A stretch of 43,936 nt of DNA from Hespellia stercorisuis DSM 15480 (GCF_900142165.1 NZ_FQZY01000035.1:1-43936), one strand, 5' to 3'. Shown: positions 8,141 through 15,690, numbered from the stretch's first letter. Translations and numbers: made by a program. The notes: a model not told the origin generated them from the letters alone.

Positions 8141-8989
8141 CTAGCTGCTCATCCTCGTCCTCAGCTGACGAATACAGTCATCTTTGGTTACGGGTACGTG
8201 GTCCAGATAAATATTTTTCTGATTCAGTTCATGGTTCAATAAAACAGTGTGGGGAAGCATGGCGCCTTTTTCCATCAGGCTTATGTCGGAAAGCACCTCT
8301 TTTGTCGGACCGCCTGCAATGATTTCACCTTTATGCATAACCAGCATTTCATCTGCATATTGTGCCAGCAGATCAATCTTATGTTCCACAAGTATCACCG
8401 TTTTCCCCTGCTCTTTTAACATGTGGATAATTTCGAAGATACCTGCTGTCCCTTCCGGATCCAACTGTGAGGTTGGTTCGTCAATGACAAATGCATCCAT
8501 ATCCATCGCGATGACTGAGGCAAATGCAACTCGCTGTCTTTGACCACCCGAAAGCGCATTGGGATCATTCTGCAATAGGTGTTCAATGTTCACAAGCTTC
8601 GCAATGTTTAAAACCTTGTCGATAATTTCCTGTTTTGGGACACCTAAGTTCTCAAGACCGATAGCGATCTCTTCAAACACTGACTTTTTCACACCGCTGA
8701 TCTGAGTGAACGGATTCTGAAACACATATCCAATCTGTGTGGACAGCAGATCAATATTTACTTTTTTGATATCTTCTCCGTTCACAATGGTTTCTCCGCG
8801 GAGTTTTCCTTTATAAAAGTGGGGAATCAATCCCCTGAGAAGATTGCACAGTGTCGTTTTTCCGCCTGCATTCTCTCCGATAATTCCGTAAAATTTTCCT
8901 TTTTCAAACGTATAGCTGATATTTTTGAGGGCAGGCTCCTTCATCAGTGGGTAAGTATAAGTCACATCCTTTAATTCTATAAAAGCCAT
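8141..8989 (-). CDS. ECF transporter ATPase subunit A'
   Basis: 282 residues. Walker A is GENAGGKTT (38-46), Q-loop VFQNPFTQ, intact signature LSGGQRQR (146-153), Walker B FVIDEPTSQLD, H-loop LVEHKID. These are the features of an EcfA-type ATPase of energy-coupling-factor importers. The C-terminal tail after about residue 235 is typical of the EcfA regulatory extension. The start overlaps the EcfT stop by 13 nt and has a GGGAGG site. With the degenerate partner at 7314-8129 it should form an asymmetric ATPase pair bound to the EcfT coupling helices. Confidence 0.93.
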   Translation of the reverse strand: MAFIELKDVTYTYPLMKEPALKNISYTFEKGKFYGIIGENAGGKTTLCNLLRGLIPHFYKGKLRGETIVNGEDIKKVNIDLLSTQIGYVFQNPFTQISGVKKSVFEEIAIGLENLGVPKQEIIDKVLNIAKLVNIEHLLQNDPNALSGGQRQRVAFASVIAMDMDAFVIDEPTSQLDPEGTAGIFEIIHMLKEQGKTVILVEHKIDLLAQYADEMLVMHKGEIIAGGPTKEVLSDISLMEKGAMLPHTVLLNHELNQKNIYLDHVPVTKDDCIRQLRTRMSS

Positions 8990-9774
8990 AATGCAATCCT
9001 CCCTACAACTAAAGCGACAAACAAAACGTCGATTAAAATAACAAATGCTTTTTCCTTCACAGTTACTTTTGGTAATTCTATTAGGAAAGAATTTTGTACG
9101 GGAGCGGAAAATGCACGGGCATCCATGGCGATGGATTTTTCTTCTACGCCGGAAACCGCATTAATTACCAATGGCCCCATAACCGGAATATACGCTTTCG
9201 CGCGTTTCCATAAATTTCCATCCGTCTCGATTCCCCTTGCCTTCTGGGAATCCATAATGACATTTGCGCTCTGTCCCAGATCACTGATTGTCTGAAAAGA
9301 GGACAATATAACAAATGATACGGTGTGGGGAACGCCTATCTGTTCTAATGCGTAAGTAAAATCTTCCCATTCTGTCGTCTGAACAAATAAAACAACCACA
9401 CCACTAAACGACAATACTTTTGAAATCAGACTCAGCCCTGATTGAATACTTTCTATAGAGACATGTATTCCCCACAGCTGAAAAATCATATGTACCCCCG
9501 GAGAAAATGCCGCTTTAACACAGAACAAAAACAGTCCGAATAACAGCATGATCTTCCAGTAAACCGATAGGTAGTTTTTTAATCTCCCTGCCAGAGCTGC
9601 AATCAGAAATAGTAAAACTACCATGAAGAATCCATACTGATATTTACTAACGAAAAAAACGCTTAATCCTAATACTAAAAAAATATTTAACCTATTCAGC
9701 GGATTGAGATCCCGGATTATATTTCCATAACGTCTCGGCTCCAGAAAATGATTCGCAAATTCCAAATTATCCAT
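8977..9774 (-). CDS. ECF transporter transmembrane (T) component
   Basis: 265 residues with several hydrophobic helices (about 30-64, 72-92, 118-135 and a C-terminal one at 245-265). The two coupling-helix motifs of EcfT proteins are present: ARG at 179-181 (DSQKARGIE) and ARAF at 219-222 (MDARAFSAP). These contact the grooves of the two ATPases. The GGAGG ribosome site lies just upstream. The preceding 173-nt gap from the S component carries a hairpin and a 23-nt dispersed repeat. The order S, T, A', A in one operon indicates a dedicated (group I) ECF module rather than a shared one. Confidence 0.9.
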   Translation of the reverse strand: MDNLEFANHFLEPRRYGNIIRDLNPLNRLNIFLVLGLSVFFVSKYQYGFFMVVLLFLIAALAGRLKNYLSVYWKIMLLFGLFLFCVKAAFSPGVHMIFQLWGIHVSIESIQSGLSLISKVLSFSGVVVLFVQTTEWEDFTYALEQIGVPHTVSFVILSSFQTISDLGQSANVIMDSQKARGIETDGNLWKRAKAYIPVMGPLVINAVSGVEEKSIAMDARAFSAPVQNSFLIELPKVTVKEKAFVILIDVLFVALVVGRIALWLL

Positions 9775-9791
9775 TTTATCCTCCTACAGTA

Positions 9792-9814
9792 AAGCGGACA
9801 TTCTGAATCCGCTT
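9792..9814 (-). repeat. Dispersed 23-nt palindromic repeat, copy 1
   Basis: Arms AAGCGGA / TCCGCTT (7 bp) around a 9-nt centre. Two further copies of the same length and orientation are at 21655-21677 and 26736-26758. It lies between the S and T genes of the ECF operon. Confidence 0.6.
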
Positions 9815-9856
9815 GGCTACTTCCTCATGATCATCCGGCAGCTTCTCTGCTGAAAC

Positions 9857-9906
9857 AAGCATCCCTCACCTCGCCATTTAGTGTGCACTTGAAGTGTGGG
9901 ATGCTT
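9857..9906 (-). promoter_or_regulatory. Inverted repeat in the S-T intergenic leader, possible translational attenuator
   Basis: Arms 9857-9869 and 9894-9906 pair over 12 of 13 bases. On the minus strand the second arm contains GGTGAGGGATG, a ribosome-site-like stretch and an ATG that opens a 28-codon frame (9862 down to 9776). That frame ends in a TAA overlapping the ecfT ribosome region. The stem would hide this start. No T run follows, so it is not an ordinary terminator. Confidence 0.4.
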
Positions 9907-9947
9907 ACGGAGGATCAAAGAATGCATGTTTTTATCGTTTACATCTT

Positions 9948-10538
9948 TTAATCTTCTTCGTCCATATCCTTGATAAAGAATCTTGCATTCGGGAGCTTTA
10001 CGAGTAATCTATCCGGTATTGCTCTCAGAATGAAGAACACAATGATCATAACAATCACTTTATCCATCGTCTCTGTCACTAATTCACTCACAAAGGTTGC
10101 CGGAAGAACAGACCATCCTGAAGCCATCAGTGCTGTAACGATAACTGATGCGCCGGTTCCAACAAACCCACCCAGTAAGAATGCAGTTGTCGGTACCGCC
10201 AGCGCCGTACTCATACAGGCTGCGATAATACCATTTACAACAGTTCTTGGGATTGACTTAAACCGCTCGTATTTAGCAAAGAAATGAGCCAGTACCGCAA
10301 AGAGCATTCCGATCTCGATATACAACAGGTTCGTCGGCAGGGTAATGGAGTTCAGCAGCTGTGTCAAAACTGCTACAATCAGTCCCGGAAGGATTCCACA
10401 GGTCGAACCTACGATAAAGGTTCCGATACTGTCAAGGTAGACCGGCAATTTCAGCATTATTGCAAGTTGTCCACCTACAACATTCACCGCAATACCGATT
10501 GGGAGTAAAAAAATTGTTAATTTGTTCCACTTTTTCAT
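9948..10538 (-). CDS. ECF transporter substrate-binding (S) component, unknown substrate
   Basis: About 196 residues from ATG at 10538, with an AAAGGA site 10 nt upstream (a GTG three codons earlier is too close to the site). It has about six hydrophobic helices and the usual S-component N-terminus with small residues (GIAVNVVGGQLAIMLKLPVYLDSIGT, then GILPGLIVAVLTQ). The length suits S components. It is first in the operon, right behind the LacI-type operator. I cannot assign it to a vitamin-specific family (RibU, BioY, ThiT, FolT and so on) by motif. Its neighbours are amidases and an amidohydrolase rather than vitamin genes, which suggests a nitrogen-containing amide or ureide as substrate. 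Confidence 0.85.
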   Translation of the reverse strand: MKKWNKLTIFLLPIGIAVNVVGGQLAIMLKLPVYLDSIGTFIVGSTCGILPGLIVAVLTQLLNSITLPTNLLYIEIGMLFAVLAHFFAKYERFKSIPRTVVNGIIAACMSTALAVPTTAFLLGGFVGTGASVIVTALMASGWSVLPATFVSELVTETMDKVIVMIIVFFILRAIPDRLLVKLPNARFFIKDMDEED

Positions 10539-10583
10539 AATATACACGTCCTTTCTTTCTTGAAGTTTTTAGTAAAACGATTC

Positions 10584-10599
10584 AGTAAAACGTTTTACT
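10584..10599. promoter_or_regulatory. LacI-family operator
   Basis: Perfect 16-bp palindrome AGTAAAACGTTTTACT with the central CG typical of LacI/GalR operators. A second half-site AGTAAAACG starts at 10571, 13 bp away. It lies about 7-22 nt after the predicted transcription start of the ECF operon, whose last gene is a LacI repressor. Confidence 0.85.
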
Positions 10600-10612
10600 A
10601 TGTTTTAACATA

Positions 10613-10641
10613 ATCTTATTACTTATTTTATAATTTGTCAA
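10613..10641 (-). promoter_or_regulatory. Sigma-A promoter of the ECF/amidohydrolase operon
   Basis: On the minus strand: -35 TTGACA (10636-10641), 17-nt spacer, -10 TAAGAT (10613-10618). The expected start is near 10606, giving a leader of about 68 nt that contains the LacI operator. No riboswitch-like structure fits in it. Confidence 0.75.
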
Positions 10642-10733
10642 TTCTTTTTTTATATTTCGACAGAATTATCTGTTTTTTGCAGACTATTCCTTAATTGATT
10701 GCAACTATCAGAGGTGATGTCGCATGCTTTATC

Positions 10734-10803
10734 AAAAAAAAATAATACCTAACAGATAATTTGCAGGCCTCCTCGCCCCAATTTCTATTAGATATTATTT
10801 TTT
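10734..10803 (-). terminator. Terminator of the cardiolipin synthase gene
   Basis: Minus-strand hairpin with an AT-rich stem: AAAAAATAATA pairs with TATTATTTTTT, then further CTAA/TTAG pairs. It has a GC-rich loop and a run of nine T residues. It lies 31 nt after the stop at 10834. The rest of the 10642-10833 gap holds nothing else I can identify. Confidence 0.7.
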
Positions 10804-10833
10804 CTGACTTACAATACATAAAAAATCAGCACG

Positions 10834-12309
10834 CTACAGCAACGGCGACAACAGCCTCGAAAACTGTTCCTTTACCCTGATAACAAAGCCCCGCTCATCG
10901 TATATCTTCCGCGTGACCTGCGTCGATCTCATCATGTCATTCTCGAAAGCGCGCTCCAGCCTCTGGGTCGTCCGCTCACTGTAGATGACCGCATTCACCT
11001 CGAAGTTCAGCCCGAAGCTGCGGATGTCCATGTTCGCCGTGCCCACGGTTCCGACCATGCCGTCCACGGTCAGTGTCTTCGCGTGGAGAAAGCCGTTGTT
11101 GTAGACATAGCACTTCGCCCCGGCCGCCACCAGCTCACCCACATAGGAGTAAGTGGCCCAATACACAAACGGATGATCCGGCTTGCAGGGCACCATGATC
11201 CGCACATCGATTCCGGACCGGCTGGCGATCATCAGTGCGTCCAGTATGGAATCGTCCGGAATCAGATACGGCGTCTGCAGGTAGATGTGATCCGTCGCGC
11301 TGTGGATCAGCCGGAGATAGTTGTCCCGGATTGCCTTCGTCTTAGAATCCGGTCCGCTGGTGATGATCTGGACCGGGTCATGGCCGTTCCGCCGGTACTG
11401 TGGAATGTCAAACAGCTCATCCCGCAGGAACAGATTCTCCTTCGACGCATAGTTCCAATCCAGTACGAAACGAACCGCAAGAGACGTCACCGCTGCACCC
11501 TCGATGCACAGATGCGTGTCGCGCCAGTAGCCGAACTTCTTGTCCATTCCCAGATACTCCCGCCCCACATTGTAACCCCCGACAAATCCAATCCGTCCGT
11601 CGATGACCACGATTTTCCTGTGGTTGCGATAGTTGACGCGCAGTTGTAGTTTCCCCATCAGCGCCGGGAAAAACTCGGCCACCTGGATTCCGGCCCTCTC
11701 GATCCGCTCCCAGTCACGGTTACGCATTGTTCGGCAGCCCATGCTGTCAAAGAGAACGCGCACCTCCACGCCCGCCTTCGCCTTGCGGATGAGAACCTCC
11801 TCAATCTTCTGCCACAGTTCGTCATTTCTTATTATATAATATTGAAAATGAATGTATTTTTCTGCCTGCTCCATCTCCTGGAGCAGTGCGCGGAACTTTT
11901 CCTTTCCATCCGTGTAAATGCGCACGTCATTGTTATCTGTAATCACCGACTCCCCGGCCTCCAGGTTATAGAGAATCAGGTTCTCGAACCGTTTCATTTC
12001 CGGGTTGGCAAGGCGCATCCTCTTTCGGTAAATGTTGTCCTCCTGGCGGCGGACGGCATACTTTAATTCCCCCTCGATCTCTTTCATTTTAAACATTCTG
12101 CTTTTGTGAAAGTCCTGACCGATCACCAGATACAGGACAAATCCCAGAATCGGGATGAAATATAACAGCAGAAGCCACGTCCACACAGTCTGCGGCGATC
12201 TTCTCTGAAAAAATATAATCACAAGCGACAGGAGGATGTTGATGATCAGAAGATTGTTCATAAGAAAATCCCAGCCGTCTCCAAGTCCTGTCCAAATCGT
12301 TTCTATCAT
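10834..12309 (-). CDS. cls: Cardiolipin synthase (phospholipase D superfamily)
   Basis: 491 residues from ATG at 12309, chosen because AAAGGAG lies 8 nt upstream; an in-frame ATG at 12330 has no site. Two N-terminal membrane helices (about residues 18-33 and 42-64) are followed by two HKD catalytic motifs: H230, K232, D237 in NHRKIVVID, and H409, K411, D416 in HAKTLTVD. The length and PLDc_N topology match bacterial cardiolipin synthases, which join two phosphatidylglycerol molecules at the membrane. It has its own promoter and terminator, so it is a single-gene unit divergent from the gene at 12463. Confidence 0.95.
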   Translation of the reverse strand: MIETIWTGLGDGWDFLMNNLLIINILLSLVIIFFQRRSPQTVWTWLLLLYFIPILGFVLYLVIGQDFHKSRMFKMKEIEGELKYAVRRQEDNIYRKRMRLANPEMKRFENLILYNLEAGESVITDNNDVRIYTDGKEKFRALLQEMEQAEKYIHFQYYIIRNDELWQKIEEVLIRKAKAGVEVRVLFDSMGCRTMRNRDWERIERAGIQVAEFFPALMGKLQLRVNYRNHRKIVVIDGRIGFVGGYNVGREYLGMDKKFGYWRDTHLCIEGAAVTSLAVRFVLDWNYASKENLFLRDELFDIPQYRRNGHDPVQIITSGPDSKTKAIRDNYLRLIHSATDHIYLQTPYLIPDDSILDALMIASRSGIDVRIMVPCKPDHPFVYWATYSYVGELVAAGAKCYVYNNGFLHAKTLTVDGMVGTVGTANMDIRSFGLNFEVNAVIYSERTTQRLERAFENDMMRSTQVTRKIYDERGFVIRVKEQFSRLLSPLL

Positions 12310-12336
12310 AAGCGGTACTCCTTTCGCCATGCATTC

Positions 12337-12365
12337 ATTATACAGTGTTCATGTAAGAAAAGTAA
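12337..12365 (-). promoter_or_regulatory. Promoter of the cardiolipin synthase gene
   Basis: -35 TTACTT (12360-12365), 17-nt spacer, perfect -10 TATAAT (12337-12342), read on the minus strand. Confidence 0.65.
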
Positions 12366-12385
12366 CCCCTAAAACGTCAAATCGC

Positions 12386-12414
12386 TTGCACTTATCCTGA
12401 AACAATGGTACAAT
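12386..12414 (+). promoter_or_regulatory. Promoter of the small membrane protein gene
   Basis: -35 TTGCAC (12386-12391), 17-nt spacer, -10 TACAAT (12409-12414). It diverges from the cls promoter with 20 bp between the -35 boxes. Confidence 0.75.
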
Positions 12415-12462
12415 AAATCGCAGTAAAATGCTGAAAAAAGAACTATTTAGGAGGGTAATGTT

Positions 12463-12906
12463 GTGAGTTTAGGGTTAAAAATATTAATTGGAGTTTTAAT
12501 CGTGCTGATCATCGCATTGATTGTTTTATATTTCCTCGGGAAAAGAGCTGAGAAAAAGCAGGCAGAACAAAAAGAGCAGATGGATGCAGCGGCACAGAAC
12601 GTAACCATGCTGATTATCGATAAAGGCAAGATGCGTCTGAAGGATGCTGGGTTCCCGTCCGTTGTACTCGATAACACACCGAAGTACCTCAGACGTTCCA
12701 AAGTACCGGTTGTAAAAGCAAAGATCGGACCGAAAGTAATGACACTGATGTGCGATGCACAGATCTTCGATCAGGTTCCGGTTAAAAAGGAAGTCAAGGC
12801 AGTCGTAAGCGGCATCTATATCACAAGTGTGAGAGGACTTCGCGGACCACTCGAGACACCGGTTAAGAAAAAAGGATTTTTTGCAAGATTTAAAAAAGAT
12901 AAATAG
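12463..12906 (+). CDS. Conserved-type membrane-anchored protein of unknown function
   Basis: 147 residues from GTG at 12463, with a strong AGGAGGG site 7 nt upstream. One N-terminal transmembrane helix (about 5-26) is followed by a charged, coiled-coil-like stretch (RAEKKQAEQKEQ) and a soluble domain (about 45-130). That domain shows alternating hydrophobic strands (PVVKAKIGPKVMTLMCDAQIFDQ, KAVVSGIYITSVRG). The C-terminus is very basic (KKKGFFARFKKDK). It resembles small single-pass proteins common in Lachnospiraceae, but I cannot name a function. The orientation of the helix predicts a cytoplasmic soluble domain. The stop codon's last base is the first base of a 98-bp perfect palindrome. Confidence 0.85.
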   Translation: MSLGLKILIGVLIVLIIALIVLYFLGKRAEKKQAEQKEQMDAAAQNVTMLIIDKGKMRLKDAGFPSVVLDNTPKYLRRSKVPVVKAKIGPKVMTLMCDAQIFDQVPVKKEVKAVVSGIYITSVRGLRGPLETPVKKKGFFARFKKDK

Positions 12907-13003
12907 ATTCAATCGGGGACAGGTCAAATGACAATTGGGGACGTAGCAAAGTTGCAACTTTGCTACGTCCCCAATTGTCATTTGACCTGTCCCCGATTGA
13001 ATC
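12906..13003. repeat. Perfect 98-bp palindrome between convergent genes
   Basis: Bases 12906-12954 and 12955-13003 are exact reverse complements with no loop; symmetry breaks at 12905/13004. It contains nested GGGGAC / GTCCCC blocks (GGGGACAGGTC, then TTGGGGACGTAGC). It separates the plus-strand membrane protein gene from the minus-strand DUF1934 gene and could serve as a terminator for both, although it lacks T runs. It resembles REP/REPIN-type repeats moved by RAYT (Y1) transposases; that assignment is inference. Confidence 0.9.
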
Positions 13004-13038
13004 CCCAACGGAGTCTCTATTGTCAGTCCGATATCCTG

Positions 13039-13512
13039 TCAGTTCGGTATCCCGGCGCTCATGCTAAAGTCTCCGCCCGTTTTCGAAGTAATATTCATCC
13101 GAATCTTGCAGTCTGCCAGCGGTTCATGATTCACATCCAGTTCATAGTCGATCCTGACATCGATATTTTTCTCTGTCACACTGACTTCCAGGTTCCGGGT
13201 GTTGACACCCACCAGCATCTGGCCGAACGGCGTGTCGTAGTAGGTCTGGTTCGTCTTGTGTTTTTCAAACACCATGTGGGCGTTGGAAACCCCGGATTTG
13301 ATAATCTCCATGGAATCCTGCCCCGTTATCTTTATCTTATTTTTCGTTACTCCCACGATGCCTTCTGTCACTTCCTCATACAGCACATAGTGCTTGCCGT
13401 TGCGCAGATAATAGCTGCCCGGCGTGATGACTTCGATCGAATCGTTGTCACCCGCACCCTCCAGCACATCGACGTGGAGTCCCGATATTGTCACCAGTAC
13501 ATCCTTTGTCAT
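13039..13512 (-). CDS. DUF1934 (YwiB-like) beta-barrel protein
   Basis: 157 residues, the usual length for the family. It has the repeated beta-strand pattern of DUF1934: MTKDVLVTISGLHVD, GSYYLRNGKHYVLYEE, TKNKIKIT, MVFEKHKTNQTYYDTPFGQM, VRIDYELDVNHEPLADCKIRM. These proteins adopt a lipocalin-like barrel and are of unproven function. No signal peptide. ATG has an AAGGTGAG site. It lies downstream of murI on the same strand with a 176-nt gap filled by hairpins, so transcription may be separate or attenuated. Confidence 0.85.
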   Translation of the reverse strand: MTKDVLVTISGLHVDVLEGAGDNDSIEVITPGSYYLRNGKHYVLYEEVTEGIVGVTKNKIKITGQDSMEIIKSGVSNAHMVFEKHKTNQTYYDTPFGQMLVGVNTRNLEVSVTEKNIDVRIDYELDVNHEPLADCKIRMNITSKTGGDFSMSAGIPN

Positions 13513-13566
13513 TCTCTCACCTTATGTTACAATTCACAAATCCACACCCGCGTCATCTGCAAATTC

Positions 13567-13660
13567 AAGACTCGCTCGCGAGTCTTGGTGCGAGATTCGG
13601 TCAGCTTTGCTGACATCTTCTTCGAATCTCTGCACATCTGATATATTCTGCCGCGCAGAA
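13567..13660. repeat. Cluster of three short palindromic hairpins
   Basis: Three inverted repeats in under 100 nt: AAGACTCGC/GCGAGTCTT (13567-13586, 2-nt loop); AGATTCG/CGAATCT enclosing GTCAGC/GCTGAC (13593-13629); and TTCTGC/GCAGAA (13646-13660). No T run follows any of them on either strand. They fill the murI-DUF1934 gap. Confidence 0.65.
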
Positions 13661-13688
13661 TGCCGCTGTATCACAGTAAACTGTCTTC

Positions 13689-14510
13689 CTAATATTCTTC
13701 GATATTGATTACTTTCGTGGTCGAAATATCATATGGCATCACGGAATTGGCAAATTCCTTGAACTTGTCCGCAGCATCACTGACATAAAACTCACAGTGT
13801 CCGAGCACACCGTCCGCCACATCATTTACCATATTCTCTCTCTCCAGCAAATGTTTCAGGTCCATAGCCGTCTCGTAAGCCGGATTGACGATCTGTATCT
13901 CATCTCCCATGTACGCGCGGATTTTTGAGCGCAGCAGCGGATAATGAGTACATCCCAGAATCATGGTATCGATTGGCGTCTCCTTCATGGAGGATAGATA
14001 AAAATCAATGATCTCCTCCGTCACATGATGGTTCTTGAACCCTTCCTCCACCAGCGGCACAAACAGCGGGCATGCTTTCTCGATGACCGCAATCTCAGGA
14101 TTCATCCCCGTGATGACCTTCGTATACACATGGCTATGTACTGTTGCATCTGTCCCTACAATTCCAACATGGCTATTCGCTGTTGCCTCAACTGCTGCTC
14201 GCGCTCCCGGAATAACCACTCCTATGATTGGTACGTCAAACTCATCCCTGACCGTATCAAGCGCCAGCGCACTGGCTGTATTGCAGGCAATCACGATGGC
14301 CTTCACCTGTTTTGTCTGCAGAAAGCGGATGATCTGTCTGGAGAATCGTATAATATTATCTTTTGATTTACTACCGTATGGCACGCGCGCGGTATCCCCA
14401 AAGTAAACAATATCCTCACCTGGGAGCTGCCGCACGATCTCACGCGCGACGGTCAGCCCGCCGACGCCGGAATCAAAGACTCCAATCGGAGCAGTTTTTT
14501 TAGAATCCAT
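13689..14510 (-). CDS. murI: Glutamate racemase
   Basis: 273 residues from ATG at 14510 (MDSKKTAPIGVFDSGVGG), the normal family length. A longer frame to 14597 adds 29 residues unlike the family. The racemase catalytic set is present: D13 in VFDSGVGG, C76 in ACNTASA, C187 and H189 in GCTHYP. It converts L-glutamate to D-glutamate for peptidoglycan. An AGGAG site lies 12 nt upstream, a rather long spacing. The gene lies downstream of pfkA on the same strand, with a 97-nt gap preceding the longer frame's end region (14598-14694). Confidence 0.95.
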   Translation of the reverse strand: MDSKKTAPIGVFDSGVGGLTVAREIVRQLPGEDIVYFGDTARVPYGSKSKDNIIRFSRQIIRFLQTKQVKAIVIACNTASALALDTVRDEFDVPIIGVVIPGARAAVEATANSHVGIVGTDATVHSHVYTKVITGMNPEIAVIEKACPLFVPLVEEGFKNHHVTEEIIDFYLSSMKETPIDTMILGCTHYPLLRSKIRAYMGDEIQIVNPAYETAMDLKHLLERENMVNDVADGVLGHCEFYVSDAADKFKEFANSVMPYDISTTKVINIEEY

Positions 14511-14694
14511 ATTAATTATTATCTCCTGATATTCTTGTGACGATTCAGAGCCACACGCAGCCAATCGGCTTCGTTTTTCCAGGCTCTGAACCGTCATAAA
14601 GTTTTTTTATTCCAATATTCATCTGTGAATGGTGCTGGTGTCAACAGCTGTCCGCCCCTGATACCATGGATCTTTGTGATCGTCTGATCAGTGA

Positions 14695-15690
14695 TTACAA
14701 TGCAAGTGTCTTCGCAATGTCATACTGATAATCCGGAACCGTCTTCTTCATGGACAGTGCTTCATTGATGTCGAAATCCTTGTACTCTCCGTGCATGTAA
14801 CCAACCACACGGTTTGTCTTGCCCTGTACCAGAAGTTCTACTGCCTTTGCGCCCATGACAGAAGCATACACTCTGTCCTTACATGTCGGGCTTCCACCAC
14901 GCTGCATGTGTCCCAGGATTGTCGCTCTGGTCTCCATACCTGTCGCCGCTTCGATTCTCTTCGCCATGTTCATGGAATCTCCTACACCCTCTGCGTTGAT
15001 GATGATATAGTTCTTCTTACCTCTGCGCTGACATTCTTTGATGTCCTTGATCAATGCTTCTTCGTCATAGTCATGCTCCTCCGGCATCAGAATCTTCTCT
15101 GCGCCGTTGGCGATACCGCACCACAATGCAAGGTATCCTGCGTCACGTCCCATAACCTCAATGATACTACATCTCTCATGAGATGTCGAGGTATCACGTA
15201 CCTTATCGATTGCCTCCATAGCGGTGTTCACTGCTGTGTCGAAACCGATGGTGTACTCTGTACAGGCAATATCCAGATCGATCGTTCCCGGAAGTCCGAT
15301 TGTGTTGACTCCAAGATGTGCCAGTGCCTTCGCTCCTGCGAAAGAACCGTCACCACCGATGACAACCAGTCCGTCGATACCATACTTCTTGCAGATGGCT
15401 GCTGCCTTCTGCTGTCCTTCTTCTGTACGCATAGATGCACATCGAGCTGTCTGGAGAATTGTTCCTCCACGCTGAATTGTATCTGAAACGTCTCTTGCCG
15501 ATAAATCAATAATCTCTTCTTTTAATAAACCGTGATATCCTCTTCTGATTCCACGTACTTTAATACCACATGCAAGTGCTGTTCTCACAACGGCACGGAT
15601 TGCCGCGTTCATTCCCGGTGCGTCTCCACCACTTGTCAATACTCCAATCGTTCTGATTGGTTCCTTTACTGCAGCATCTTCTTCAATCAT
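14695..15690 (-). CDS. pfkA: 6-phosphofructokinase (ATP-PFK-like)
   Basis: 331 residues. It phosphorylates fructose 6-phosphate, the committed step of glycolysis. The N-terminal GVLTSGGDAPGMNAAIRAVV, the GGDGS motif at 112-116 and the catalytic region GTIDLDI with D138 and D140 are visible. Bacterial ATP-PFKs usually read GTIDNDIxGTDYTIGF; here it is GTIDLDIACTEYTIGF, so the Asn between the two catalytic Asp residues is Leu and the following Gly is Cys. GGDGS (Gly, not Asp, after GGD) fits ATP rather than PPi use. Start ATG has a GGTGG site. Its neighbour upstream is dnaE, a common arrangement in Clostridia. Confidence 0.95.
   Translation of the reverse strand: MIEEDAAVKEPIRTIGVLTSGGDAPGMNAAIRAVVRTALACGIKVRGIRRGYHGLLKEEIIDLSARDVSDTIQRGGTILQTARCASMRTEEGQQKAAAICKKYGIDGLVVIGGDGSFAGAKALAHLGVNTIGLPGTIDLDIACTEYTIGFDTAVNTAMEAIDKVRDTSTSHERCSIIEVMGRDAGYLALWCGIANGAEKILMPEEHDYDEEALIKDIKECQRRGKKNYIIINAEGVGDSMNMAKRIEAATGMETRATILGHMQRGGSPTCKDRVYASVMGAKAVELLVQGKTNRVVGYMHGEYKDFDINEALSMKKTVPDYQYDIAKTLAL

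Noticed and set aside
10548-10606. Riboswitch in the ECF operon leader
   Set aside because: The leader is only about 68 nt, contains the operator, and shows no conserved riboswitch core or terminator/antiterminator pair.
14511-14597. 29-residue N-terminal extension of MurI
   Set aside because: Does not resemble the family; the internal ATG gives the standard length.
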